From assembly GCA_041941305.1 (NCBI GenBank), contig JBGTQJ010000007.1, positions 124,001 through 188,000 of the forward strand: DNA of 64,000 nucleotides, written 5' to 3'. A program made the translations under genes and the position numbers. Source of the stretch: JANSWP01 sp041941305. GTDB lineage: Bacteria > Bacteroidota > Bacteroidia > Chitinophagales > Saprospiraceae. The notes below the pieces were generated by a model. That model was not told the origin of the DNA and searched no databases. It saw only the letters and a program-made list of their open reading frames with translations. This document shows, piece after piece, positions 1 to 7,272 of this stretch. How positions within the stretch are numbered: position 1 is the stretch's first letter; every line of letters begins with the position of its first letter.

Positions 1-262
1 TGGCGTAAAGAGCCAGTCCATCATATTTCTTTAGGTTTTCTGTATTTAAATCGTTCGGGTCAGCTGTATAGGTGAAATTGATTCCTTTTTTTGTGAGTGC
101 AGAAGCAAGTAAGGGTAAGTAAGATTCCGAATTGTGGTGTTCAGAATCGTGTCCTAAAAACAGGATCTCAATTTTTCTGGGAGGGGAATCGGTTTGGCAA
201 GCGAGAAGAAAAATTAAAAAGAACAGTAAAACAGCATTTCGGAGATATCGTTTGTCAATCAT
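1..262 (-). CDS. ThuA-like lipoprotein, N-terminal part (runs off the window)
   Basis: An 87-codon open frame reads leftward from an ATG at 262 and leaves the window still open. The product starts with a basic N-terminus and a hydrophobic stretch ending in a lipobox (LLAC, Cys at about residue 22), so it is a predicted lipoprotein. After the signal, KIEILFLGHDSEHH followed by a helix and FTYTADPNDLN, then LKKYDGLALYA, fits the start of a ThuA/trehalose-utilization-type class I glutamine-amidotransferase-like fold, common in secreted Bacteroidota proteins linked to sugar degradation. Only the first strand and helix region is visible, so substrate and full architecture are unknown. The family call is moderate. 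That this is a real gene start is better supported, because the lipoprotein signal is clear. Confidence 0.7.
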   Translation of the reverse strand, partial: MIDKRYLRNAVLLFFLIFLLACQTDSPPRKIEILFLGHDSEHHNSESYLPLLASALTKKGINFTYTADPNDLNTENLKKYDGLALYA

Positions 263-932
263 TTAGGAATACATTTTATGCAAAAATGCTAAAGAAAAAA
301 TAAATCCTACTTGACTTCCCACTCTCTTTCCCCTAAATTTATCCTGATCAAATCGAAAAACAGAACTTACCAAGAAATAGCCAACTTACAAATTAGCATC
401 TTCCCCCTTTAAGAACTTCTGACAATTAGAGCTTGTTTAAATTTTTACTTCCTGTGCCACGGGCATCCCTTTGGGAAGAACCAATATCTTACGAACCTGG
501 CTTTGAATTAATTCTCTCGTTTATCCCGATAATCTCCATCATTAATCCTTCGCCAGAATCATAACCTATTGATTCTCAGTTTGAAAAGAATTTTAAAAAA
601 GCTCTTACTACAAGCCTTATCGCTTGTACCTAACCGACACACCGTCATTTTATTTTCACAGGTATGAATTTGAGCCAGGCAATTAACATTTTATTGCCTT
701 GGAATGCTTTTACCTTTTTTGAAAGGAAGCTTAGTTATTATCGATTATATAATCCCTAAGAAGCTGTTTTAACACCTGGTTTTGAATTTTCAAGAGGAGA
801 TTTTTTTGTCCCTTTTATGATTTTTTGAAGTTCATAGCAGTGCTATGGGCTGATAAAAATCAGGAAAGGGGAAGAAAAAGATTCCTTGAAAAACGAAAAG
901 AGGTTTTGAAGCAACTTCTAAACATATTCATT
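263..932. other. Intergenic region between divergent genes
   Basis: About 670 bases separate the start of the ThuA-like lipoprotein from the protease start at 933. I see no convincing gene: the small frames here lack signal, motif or codon character. A short tract around 466-480 (atccctttgggaa) resembles the core of the 50-nt dispersed repeat described at 30534 and 34074, and may be a decayed copy. A small hairpin (aggcaat/attgcct) lies near 676-702. Promoters for both flanking genes must lie here, but no clear TAnnTTTG box stands out. Confidence 0.5.
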
Positions 933-1856
933 ATGAAAACATATTTACTGTTTTTCACGACCCTGCTTATTTGTACCAAATCACTATTCGCCAACTCAAA
1001 AACTGAGGTTATAAACAGCTCACTTTCAGAGCATTTTTCACAGGAATTTGATTTCGAAATAGTAAAAGGAATGATCTACGTTAAAGCTGTTGTAGATGGA
1101 GTCAAGGGCAATTACATTCTAGATACCGGAGCGCCAGATATGATATTAAATACGCGCAATACCTCTCCCAAAAAAGTTCTTGCCTGCGGCATCAGTGGTC
1201 AAATGGAGGCTAGGTGGACCACAATAAAAAATTTTGAATGGGCAAGTATTAAAAAGAAAAAAATGCCGGCAATGGCATTGGATTTGAAACACCTGGAACA
1301 AATAACTGAAACTTCCATTTCAGGAATAATCGGGTATGAATTTTTGAAAAATTACATTTTGTTCCTGGATTACAAAAATCGCTTTGGACGACTGGAAAAA
1401 AATTCAAAATCCCAAATAGAAACGCCATTGTTGGTTATCCCTTTCAAAATGCAGGAACATTTACCAATTGTCAAAACCAAAATTGGCAACAAAACCTATT
1501 TTCTAGGCTTGGACACAGGCGCGGGGGTGAATGTTTTAAATAAATGCAGAATAAAAAAACTGAAGATCGAAGATTATTCTAAACCACATCGAATTTACCT
1601 AACCGGGCTTTCCAGTCAGATTGCTCGAAACACCTCTCTTACGGTTCACCGAACAGTGATCAAAAAAGAAACTTTTCAAAACATGCGTTTTGTGTTGGCT
1701 GACATCAATCACTTTAATGACTTTGATGATTTATTGGTCGATGGATTTTTGGGTTATCCTTTTTTGAAGCATGGCTCTCTAACCATTAATTACAAAAAAC
1801 GTAAAATTTATATTTGGGATTATTCTGAAGGTGAATTGACTGCTGCACGTGAATGA
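933..1856 (+). CDS. Secreted two-lobed retropepsin-like aspartyl protease
   Basis: A 307-residue protein when started at the ATG at 933. The open frame continues upstream to 825, but only the 933 start gives a clean signal peptide (hydrophobic LLFFTTLLI core ending near SLFAN). Two catalytic-type motifs are visible: DTGAPD at about residues 64-69, followed by a hydrophobic ILN, and DTGAGVN at about 194-200. Each sits in the xxLDTG context of retroviral-like aspartyl proteases. Two such half-domains in one chain is the usual layout of bacterial Asp_protease_2-type secreted proteins. Substrate is unknown, and periplasmic or cell-surface proteolysis is inferred. It stands alone: the next gene begins 85 bases downstream behind its own promoter-like box. 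Confidence 0.8.
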   Translation: MKTYLLFFTTLLICTKSLFANSKTEVINSSLSEHFSQEFDFEIVKGMIYVKAVVDGVKGNYILDTGAPDMILNTRNTSPKKVLACGISGQMEARWTTIKNFEWASIKKKKMPAMALDLKHLEQITETSISGIIGYEFLKNYILFLDYKNRFGRLEKNSKSQIETPLLVIPFKMQEHLPIVKTKIGNKTYFLGLDTGAGVNVLNKCRIKKLKIEDYSKPHRIYLTGLSSQIARNTSLTVHRTVIKKETFQNMRFVLADINHFNDFDDLLVDGFLGYPFLKHGSLTINYKKRKIYIWDYSEGELTAARE

Positions 1857-1913
1857 AATGCCCAATCTATCTAGTGCAAATACTACTCACATTCTCAAAC
1901 TCTAAATTAATAG

Positions 1914-1921
1914 TAAATTTG
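1914..1921 (+). promoter_or_regulatory. Bacteroidota -7 box (TAAATTTG)
   Basis: TAAATTTG matches the TAnnTTTG -7 consensus and lies 20 bases before the ATG of the ROK kinase gene at 1942. No good -33 TTTG is seen at the right spacing, so this is a half-match. Confidence 0.45.
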
Positions 1922-1941
1922 CCGCCCAATTTGAAGAAAAT

Positions 1942-2892
1942 ATGGATAGCAAATTAGCGCTAGGCATAGACATTGGTGGCACAAATACCAAAATTGGTTT
2001 AGTCAACAAACATGGAGGTTTGTTGAAGTTTACTTCCTTTCCCAGTAGGTCTCAGGATCATTTTGAAGATTTTTTGCAAGATCTAAAAAACCAGGTAAAC
2101 ACACTTTTAAATGGTCAGGAAGTTCTTGGGATTGGCATTGGTGCACCAGATGCAGTTCCCTCAGAAGGGGTAATGGGTCACCCTGCCAACTTCAATTGGG
2201 GTATTAATGTCCCTTTGATTGATGCTATTAAAAATTTATTTGGCTTAAAGACTTTCCTTACCAATGATGCCAATGCTGCTGCCCTCGGTGAATGGTATTT
2301 TGGGCAAGCGAAAGGCATGAAAAATTTTGTAGTCATTACCCTTGGAACAGGAGTAGGAAGTGGTTTTGTTGTAGAGGGGCAATTATTAGAAGGTCATAAG
2401 GGCATAGCTGGCGAATTTGGCCACATGATTGCAATACCCAATGGGCGAACTTGTACCTGTGGACTCAAAGGTTGCCTGGAAACTTATGTAGCTGCACGCG
2501 GAATTCGTCAAACAGCCCGGGAAATGGTTCGCGAATCAAAGATGGGTAGTCAGCTTAATGGATTACCAGAAAAAGAGATTAGGGTAAGAAGGGTAGCTGC
2601 TGCTGCAAGGGAAGGAGATATTTTGGCCAGACAAGTATTTGAGGAGACTGGAAAAATCCTGGGTCGAAAATTGGCTGATTTGGTTGCGCTTTTCAATCCT
2701 GAAGCCATCATTCTTTCGGGCGGGATTTCAAAGGACAGTGCCTTATTTTTGAATACTACTAAAAAAAGCATGGAAGCTCACCTTTTCTCTGCTTTTAAGG
2801 ACTCAACGAAGATATTGATTTCTAAAATGGAACACGCGAATGCTGCTGTACTAGGTGCTTCAGCATTAGTCTTCAAAAAACTACAACAATAA
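1942..2892 (+). CDS. ROK-family sugar kinase (glucokinase-like)
   Basis: A 316-residue ROK protein, the normal family length. The N-terminal ATP-binding loop LGIDIGGTNTK (about residues 7-17) is intact. The catalytic Asp is in TNDANAAALGE (about residue 109). The ROK zinc-binding module CTCGLKGCLE (Cys at about 171, 173 and 178, with the upstream GHM histidine) is complete. Such proteins phosphorylate glucose or related hexoses at C6 with ATP in the cytoplasm. Glucokinase is the likeliest role, but N-acetyl-hexosamine kinases share these motifs, so no symbol is given. The alpha/beta hydrolase gene starts on the very next base after the stop codon, so the two are probably co-transcribed. Confidence 0.88.
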   Translation: MDSKLALGIDIGGTNTKIGLVNKHGGLLKFTSFPSRSQDHFEDFLQDLKNQVNTLLNGQEVLGIGIGAPDAVPSEGVMGHPANFNWGINVPLIDAIKNLFGLKTFLTNDANAAALGEWYFGQAKGMKNFVVITLGTGVGSGFVVEGQLLEGHKGIAGEFGHMIAIPNGRTCTCGLKGCLETYVAARGIRQTAREMVRESKMGSQLNGLPEKEIRVRRVAAAAREGDILARQVFEETGKILGRKLADLVALFNPEAIILSGGISKDSALFLNTTKKSMEAHLFSAFKDSTKILISKMEHANAAVLGASALVFKKLQQ

Positions 2893-3690
2893 ATGCCTTT
2901 TTTTTCTAACGATAATACAGACTTTTATTACGAATCTCAGGGAAAAGGAACACCACTTTTTTTTCTTCATGGTTTAGGGGGCGACATAGCACAACCATTT
3001 GAAACCCTGGCTGGTTTGGAAGGATTCCAAATCTATTCAATGGAATCTCGAGGTCATGGCAATACCCAATTTGATAAAGATGTTTCCAAACTCAACTTTG
3101 ATACACTTGCCAATGATTTCCTAGCTTTTGCCAATCACTTAAATATTGAAACTTTTATACTTGGTGGCATTTCCATGGGTGCAGGCATTAGCTTAAATTT
3201 TTCCTTAAAACACCCTCAAAGAGTAAGCAAACTCATTTTGCACAGACCAGCCTGGCTCAATCAACCTTTACCTGCCTATTTGAAAATGGTGCATGAAATG
3301 GCTTGCCAAATTGAGCTAAAAGGAGTAGACGCAGCTATAGACTTTATTTATCAGTCTGAAGACTTTAACAACATGCAAAAAAATGCTCCTGAAGCTGCGG
3401 AATCTTTGAAAGGATTGTGGGAAAATCCAAAACTTGAAACCTTCTCACCCCTTTTGAAACATATTCCAGCCAGTACACCCTTTCAGCATTTTGAAGATTT
3501 GAAAAATATCCAATGCCCAACTTTGGTTATTGGAACATCCGAAGATCCTATTCATCCTCTGGAGTTTGCAAAAACGCTTACAGAAAATATTCCCGGAGCG
3601 ATTTTTAAAGAAACTGCGCCTAGATACATTGTTCCAGAAAAGCATCAAAAAGAAGTAGTTGAGGCAGTTCAAAAATTCCTGGATTCTTAA
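2893..3690 (+). CDS. Alpha/beta hydrolase
   Basis: A 265-residue cytoplasmic protein without a signal peptide. The fold is shown by the oxyanion-strand motif FFLHGLGGD (about residues 23-31), the nucleophile elbow GGISMGAG (Ser at about 94), an acid in GTSEDPIHP (Asp at about 218) and a C-terminal His in PEKHQ (about 251). The catalytic triad is therefore complete. The substrate (ester, lactone or another small molecule) cannot be read from the sequence. The ATG directly abuts the stop of the ROK kinase and the next gene begins 2 bases after its own stop, so 1942-4376 forms a tight three-gene run with no obvious shared pathway. Confidence 0.82.
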   Translation: MPFFSNDNTDFYYESQGKGTPLFFLHGLGGDIAQPFETLAGLEGFQIYSMESRGHGNTQFDKDVSKLNFDTLANDFLAFANHLNIETFILGGISMGAGISLNFSLKHPQRVSKLILHRPAWLNQPLPAYLKMVHEMACQIELKGVDAAIDFIYQSEDFNNMQKNAPEAAESLKGLWENPKLETFSPLLKHIPASTPFQHFEDLKNIQCPTLVIGTSEDPIHPLEFAKTLTENIPGAIFKETAPRYIVPEKHQKEVVEAVQKFLDS

Positions 3691-3692
3691 AT

Positions 3693-4376
3693 ATGCAATC
3701 AATGACCTTTGCCGATCAAGTGCTCAAATTCCATAAAACCCTAAAATCCAACTGGAAACTTCCACCAGATTTCGATCTACTCTATCCCTACGACAATGAG
3801 GCGACCTGGGCAGCCATGACAGCTTATTATCAGAAATTCTACAATGATGAAAACTCAAGGACTTTTCTCCTGGGTATTAATCCGGGAAGGTTTGGAGCTG
3901 GAGTAACAGGCGTTCCTTTTACGGATCCCATTCGCTTGCAAGAAGTTTGCAACATTGAAAATGGTTTTAAAAAGCGACAGGAATTGTCCTCTGTCTTTGT
4001 CTTTGAATTCATAGATGCATTGGGAGGAGTAGATGCATTTCACGCCAAATACTATATCACTTCTGTTTGCCCTTTGGGATTTACAAAAGGAGGGAATAAC
4101 ATCAACTACTATGATGATAAAACATTACAAACCGTAGTAGAACCCCACATCATTTCTAATCTAAGCACCCAAATAGAATTTGGCTGCAATCGCAAAACCG
4201 CCATTTGCATGGGGCAGGGAAAAAACTTCAAATATTTCCAAAAATTGAATGCGCGTCTGGGCTTATGGGATGAAGTAGTTCCAGTACCACACCCGCGTTG
4301 GGTGATGCAATACCGCCTAAAGCGAAAACAGGAATTTATTGATCAATATGTAGAAACTTTGACGAATGCCCTCTGA
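3693..4376 (+). CDS. SMUG2-like uracil-DNA glycosylase
   Basis: A 227-residue protein of the uracil-DNA glycosylase superfamily. Motif 1, GINPGRFGAGVTGVPFTD (about residues 61-78), and the C-terminal HPRWVMQYR segment (His at about 200) match the two active-site regions of the SMUG1/SMUG2 group. The Asn in GINPG replaces the catalytic Asp of family 1 enzymes, as usual in SMUG proteins. Predicted role: removal of uracil and oxidised uracils from DNA in base excision repair. The start at 3693 lies 2 bases after the preceding stop, and a second ATG at 3702 is also possible. The gene converges on the minus-strand gene ending at 4386, with only 9 bases between the stops. Confidence 0.8.
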   Translation: MQSMTFADQVLKFHKTLKSNWKLPPDFDLLYPYDNEATWAAMTAYYQKFYNDENSRTFLLGINPGRFGAGVTGVPFTDPIRLQEVCNIENGFKKRQELSSVFVFEFIDALGGVDAFHAKYYITSVCPLGFTKGGNNINYYDDKTLQTVVEPHIISNLSTQIEFGCNRKTAICMGQGKNFKYFQKLNARLGLWDEVVPVPHPRWVMQYRLKRKQEFIDQYVETLTNAL

Positions 4377-4385
4377 TGCGATGGG

Positions 4386-5495
4386 TTACAATTTGTTGCC
4401 TCCAAATGCCAACAAACAAGCATCCAAAAAAAACTTTGCAGCCCAGTTCGGATATTTAAAGCGCATGTATTTTCCCCAAAAAGGAACAGAACCAGGAATT
4501 GCACCATTTAAATTAGCTGAGGAACTGTCCTTTTGATAGTGGAATAATTCATCCAATATTTCCATAGCCAGAGTTCGCCATTTCTCCTCTCTGGTGATTT
4601 CAAAAACTCTGAAAAAAAGTATGCTGATTTGTGCATTGCCTGTTACACAAATAAAAGAGTAATCTCCTTTCCAACTTTCATCGTAACTACCGGCAAAACC
4701 CCTGTTTTCCCTCCAGATTTGGGCTAGTGATTTCATCGCATTCTCTAAGTCAGGAGGCAACTTAAAGTTGCCTCCTGACTTCGATTTATGTAAAAGGAGA
4801 GTGGCTTCTAAAAACCCTCTAAAAGTATAAGCAATCGTATGGGTAAAAGCTGGCTTTCCAGGTGCAAAAGACCAATCTTTCACTGCCCCGGTTGACAAAA
4901 TCTTATTCGAAAAATAGTTTAAAGCAAAATGAGATTTATTTTCAATGTTAGTTTGCTTCAAATGCCGATTCGCATAAAGGATTGCCCAAACTACTCTTGT
5001 ATAATAAGATGGAACAAAACCCCAAACATAAGCTCCAATTAACCAGGAACCATCGGGCTCAATATTGTCCACCAACCATTGAACTGCACGCTCAAAAGCG
5101 CTGTAATATTTTCGATCACTTGTTTCTTCAAAAGCTCGGACTAAACCAAAAATAATTTGACCAGTATTGAAAGTGCTTGGTTTTTGATCATCTCCCAATA
5201 GACCAGGGAAAGCTCCATTTGCCAATTGAATATCACAAAGCCAATCAGCACAATGCAATGCATATTCTTTGAGCCAGGGTTCTTTCCTGATTTGGTAATA
5301 ATCTAAAAGTGTTTCGATGATGTATCCAGTAGTTTCAGGGTAAGCACGTTCCCAACCGCGTAGGGGTTTTCGGATTCTTGAAAAATAAGCAGCAGAACCT
5401 TTCAGTCCAGTCACTTCAATACTCCGTTTAAGCCATTGGAGGGTGGCAGTAGTTCTTTTTTGAAAAATTGATTCGCTGAAAAATCTATTTTCCAC
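4386..5495 (-). CDS. (Alpha/alpha)-toroid protein, polysaccharide context
   Basis: A 369-residue protein without a clear signal peptide. It is built of repeated helical hairpins with aromatic and glycine-rich turns (GWERAYPETTGYIIETLLDYY, read as two parts; ANGAFPGLLGD; SWLIGAYVW; FAGSYDESWKGDYSF). This is the look of six-hairpin or terpene-cyclase-like toroids. I cannot assign a reaction; relatives remembered from Bacteroidota usually sit in surface-polysaccharide neighbourhoods. The adjacent upstream gene encodes a FemAB/GNAT-like transferase, which supports envelope or glycan modification. Odd feature: a perfect 35-base palindrome lies within the gene at 4747-4781 and encodes the loop segment KSGGNFKLPPDL, as if a palindromic element had inserted in frame. 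Confidence 0.6.
   Translation of the reverse strand: MENRFFSESIFQKRTTATLQWLKRSIEVTGLKGSAAYFSRIRKPLRGWERAYPETTGYIIETLLDYYQIRKEPWLKEYALHCADWLCDIQLANGAFPGLLGDDQKPSTFNTGQIIFGLVRAFEETSDRKYYSAFERAVQWLVDNIEPDGSWLIGAYVWGFVPSYYTRVVWAILYANRHLKQTNIENKSHFALNYFSNKILSTGAVKDWSFAPGKPAFTHTIAYTFRGFLEATLLLHKSKSGGNFKLPPDLENAMKSLAQIWRENRGFAGSYDESWKGDYSFICVTGNAQISILFFRVFEITREEKWRTLAMEILDELFHYQKDSSSANLNGAIPGSVPFWGKYMRFKYPNWAAKFFLDACLLAFGGNKL
4747..4781. repeat. Perfect palindrome inside a coding sequence
   Basis: Two 17-base arms (aagtcaggaggcaactt and its exact complement) are separated by a single base. The element lies entirely within the minus-strand toroid gene and is read through in frame as a polar, Pro/Gly-rich loop. 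An exact inverted repeat of this length is not expected from protein-coding constraint, so insertion of a short palindromic element is the simplest explanation. Confidence 0.85.
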
Positions 5496-5518
5496 AAAGT
5501 TTCATGCTATTATGCTCG

Positions 5519-5640
5519 CCAGCAAAGCTGGCTCGCAATGGGGGTTTTAGGGGGTAAACCCGGGCAGAATGCCCGGGTTTACCCCCTAAAACCCCTATTG
5601 AGCCGCACTGAAGGGTGCTGCGAAAAGTTGTTCGCAATTT
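5519..5640. repeat. Large palindromic REP/BIME-like element, copy 1
   Basis: The core is a perfect 25-base inverted repeat (5541-5565 with 5571-5595, loop agaat) built from ggggttttagggggt and its complement. A small hairpin (ccagc/gctgg, 5519-5531) lies to its left and a weaker one (gcac/gtgc) to its right. The right end reads ttgttcgcaatttgaattaatta, like the right end of the element at 45668-45811. It fills the gap between the FemAB-like gene and the toroid gene. It could act as a transcription terminator, but its resemblance to the second copy points to a dispersed mobile palindrome. Confidence 0.8.
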
Positions 5641-5663
5641 GAATTAATTAGTTGAACTAGCCT

Positions 5664-6629
5664 TTAAAATTTTCCTGTAATAACCCCCAACAGTTTGAGC
5701 ATTAAATCATTTGTTTTCAAAATCCGAAAATACGGCTTTTGAGCTGCACCAAAAGATCGAAACACATTCTCCACCTGGGGCAACATGCTCCCTTCAAAAT
5801 CAAAAGATTGAACAAATTTCGCACAATCTTTTATTGCCGTCCACAGCAATAAATAATGTGCTCCGCTATTTCGAAATTTGGGATGTGTTCCACTAGCCAG
5901 ATAGTAGGCACTCTTTTCATCCCAAACAACATAACCTGCTGCATGACTATTCCCTAAAGGATCTTTGGCCAGATAGATGGCTCTTTGGTTTCGGGTTGTC
6001 AATTCCGCATCGAGCTTTTCAAGGACTTGCAAAGAGAAAGGAGTATTCCGATGTTGTCTTTGAAAGGTATATTCTACCAGCTCATAAAATCCCTTTAGGT
6101 CTTCACTTTTGACAATTTGTATATCTCCTTTTTGTGCTTTTCGAATGTAGGTTCTGACATTGCCCTCCAATTCACGATGGATTTTAGACAGATCTGATAA
6201 ATCTTCAAGTATATAGGTATAACGTGTTGTTTGTCGAAAGTTCTTCCAGTAAAAAGGCAGCCAGTTGGAAAGTGCAGGATGAAAATTTTGATCAAACAAG
6301 GCAACTTTAGGCAATTGCTCAATTAAATCAGTCAAAATCTTTTTTTCAAAAGCAATTTTGTGGTGTGTTTTTTCAAAAGCCGGATACACTATGGGAATGG
6401 GTAAATAGGAAGTCAAAATGGGCATTCGAATCATATTCAAATATCCCCGTTTTGACTTCGCGAAAGGCAAGGCTGCAACTACATTTCCATTTTTATTGAA
6501 AGCCAATTTGACTTGCCAGCCCTCTTTTCCACAAACTGCGTCTAACCACCAACCGCGTCCATGAATTGGTACATAATACTCCTGACAAAAATCTAAATAA
6601 GCAGCTTTTGCAGCAAATTCAGTTGTCAT
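5664..6629 (-). CDS. FemAB/GNAT-like acyltransferase
   Basis: A 321-residue protein resembling the GNAT-fold group that includes FemAB and polysaccharide-biosynthesis acetyltransferases. Visible hallmarks are the N-terminal HGRGWWLDAVCG region, a central YIRKAQKGDIQIVKS segment typical of the second GNAT half, TFQRQHRNTPFS, and a C-terminal KDFDFEGS-like strand (FDFEGSML) near residue 275. Such enzymes transfer acyl or aminoacyl groups onto glycans or peptidoglycan precursors in the cytoplasm, but the acceptor here is unknown. Its ATG overlaps the stop of the upstream gene by four bases (ATGA), indicating translational coupling. A large palindrome separates it from the downstream toroid gene. 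Confidence 0.65.
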   Translation of the reverse strand: MTTEFAAKAAYLDFCQEYYVPIHGRGWWLDAVCGKEGWQVKLAFNKNGNVVAALPFAKSKRGYLNMIRMPILTSYLPIPIVYPAFEKTHHKIAFEKKILTDLIEQLPKVALFDQNFHPALSNWLPFYWKNFRQTTRYTYILEDLSDLSKIHRELEGNVRTYIRKAQKGDIQIVKSEDLKGFYELVEYTFQRQHRNTPFSLQVLEKLDAELTTRNQRAIYLAKDPLGNSHAAGYVVWDEKSAYYLASGTHPKFRNSGAHYLLLWTAIKDCAKFVQSFDFEGSMLPQVENVFRSFGAAQKPYFRILKTNDLMLKLLGVITGKF

Positions 6630-7192
6630 AATTCTGCTTCATTAACGACTCCCCCCTGCGCATCTTTTCCCATTCCAAAGTTGAATTGGAAGCCAATTTT
6701 TTGGTTGGGCTCATCATCGTCGAAATCTTCCCAATTGGTAATTTCAGTTATAAACTCTTCAAGGTGGCGGATAAAAAATGGCTCTTTCAACTCTTCTGGT
6801 CGATAAATTCCAATCGTTTTTGGTGGACGAGGCTGTCCATAATTTTCAATAAAAGGATATTGAATAATTACAATGACCTTCCCATTAAACAGTTGCTGAT
6901 AAATCAATGCCCCATTGTTTTTTATGAGGTGTCTGTGAAAATTATCATTGACAACTTCATAAATTCCACTTCTCACTTCCCCCATATCCAGAACTATAGC
7001 TTCCAGACTTTCAATTTCAGATTTGATATCAATTTTGGCATCCAATTCCGATGCCTCAATTAATTGCTTTAATTGATTGACCACAAAGTCTTTAAATTCT
7101 TCTTTCCAGACTTTTCGGTATTCCTGTGTATTGCTTAAAACTTCTTTGTATTGTCTGACCTTTCGTTGAAGATTGAAGAGTTGAGTATTCAT
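6626..7192 (-). CDS. Conserved hypothetical protein
   Basis: A 188-residue soluble protein I do not recognise. The first 75 residues are predicted helical, charged and possibly coiled coil (LQRKVRQYKEVL onward). The middle (about 85-130) alternates strands, with KVIVIIQYPFIENYGQPRPP. The C-terminus is acidic (NWEDFDDDEPNQ) and ends in a Gly/Asn-rich tail. No signal peptide or membrane span is visible. It overlaps the start of the FemAB-like gene by four bases, so the two products are probably made together and may work together. Confidence 0.6.
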   Translation of the reverse strand: MNTQLFNLQRKVRQYKEVLSNTQEYRKVWKEEFKDFVVNQLKQLIEASELDAKIDIKSEIESLEAIVLDMGEVRSGIYEVVNDNFHRHLIKNNGALIYQQLFNGKVIVIIQYPFIENYGQPRPPKTIGIYRPEELKEPFFIRHLEEFITEITNWEDFDDDEPNQKIGFQFNFGMGKDAQGGVVNEAEL

Positions 7193-7272
7193 GTTTTCTC
7201 GGTTGAAGTAACTCCGTTTGGCAAAGGGAACTATTTTGCTTTATTCACTTTGACTAAGGGAGCTACTTGAAG

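Noticed and set aside
97..303. Small plus-strand open frame near the left edge
   Set aside because: It overlaps the minus-strand ThuA-like lipoprotein, which has a clear signal and lipobox; the small frame has no start signal or family features.
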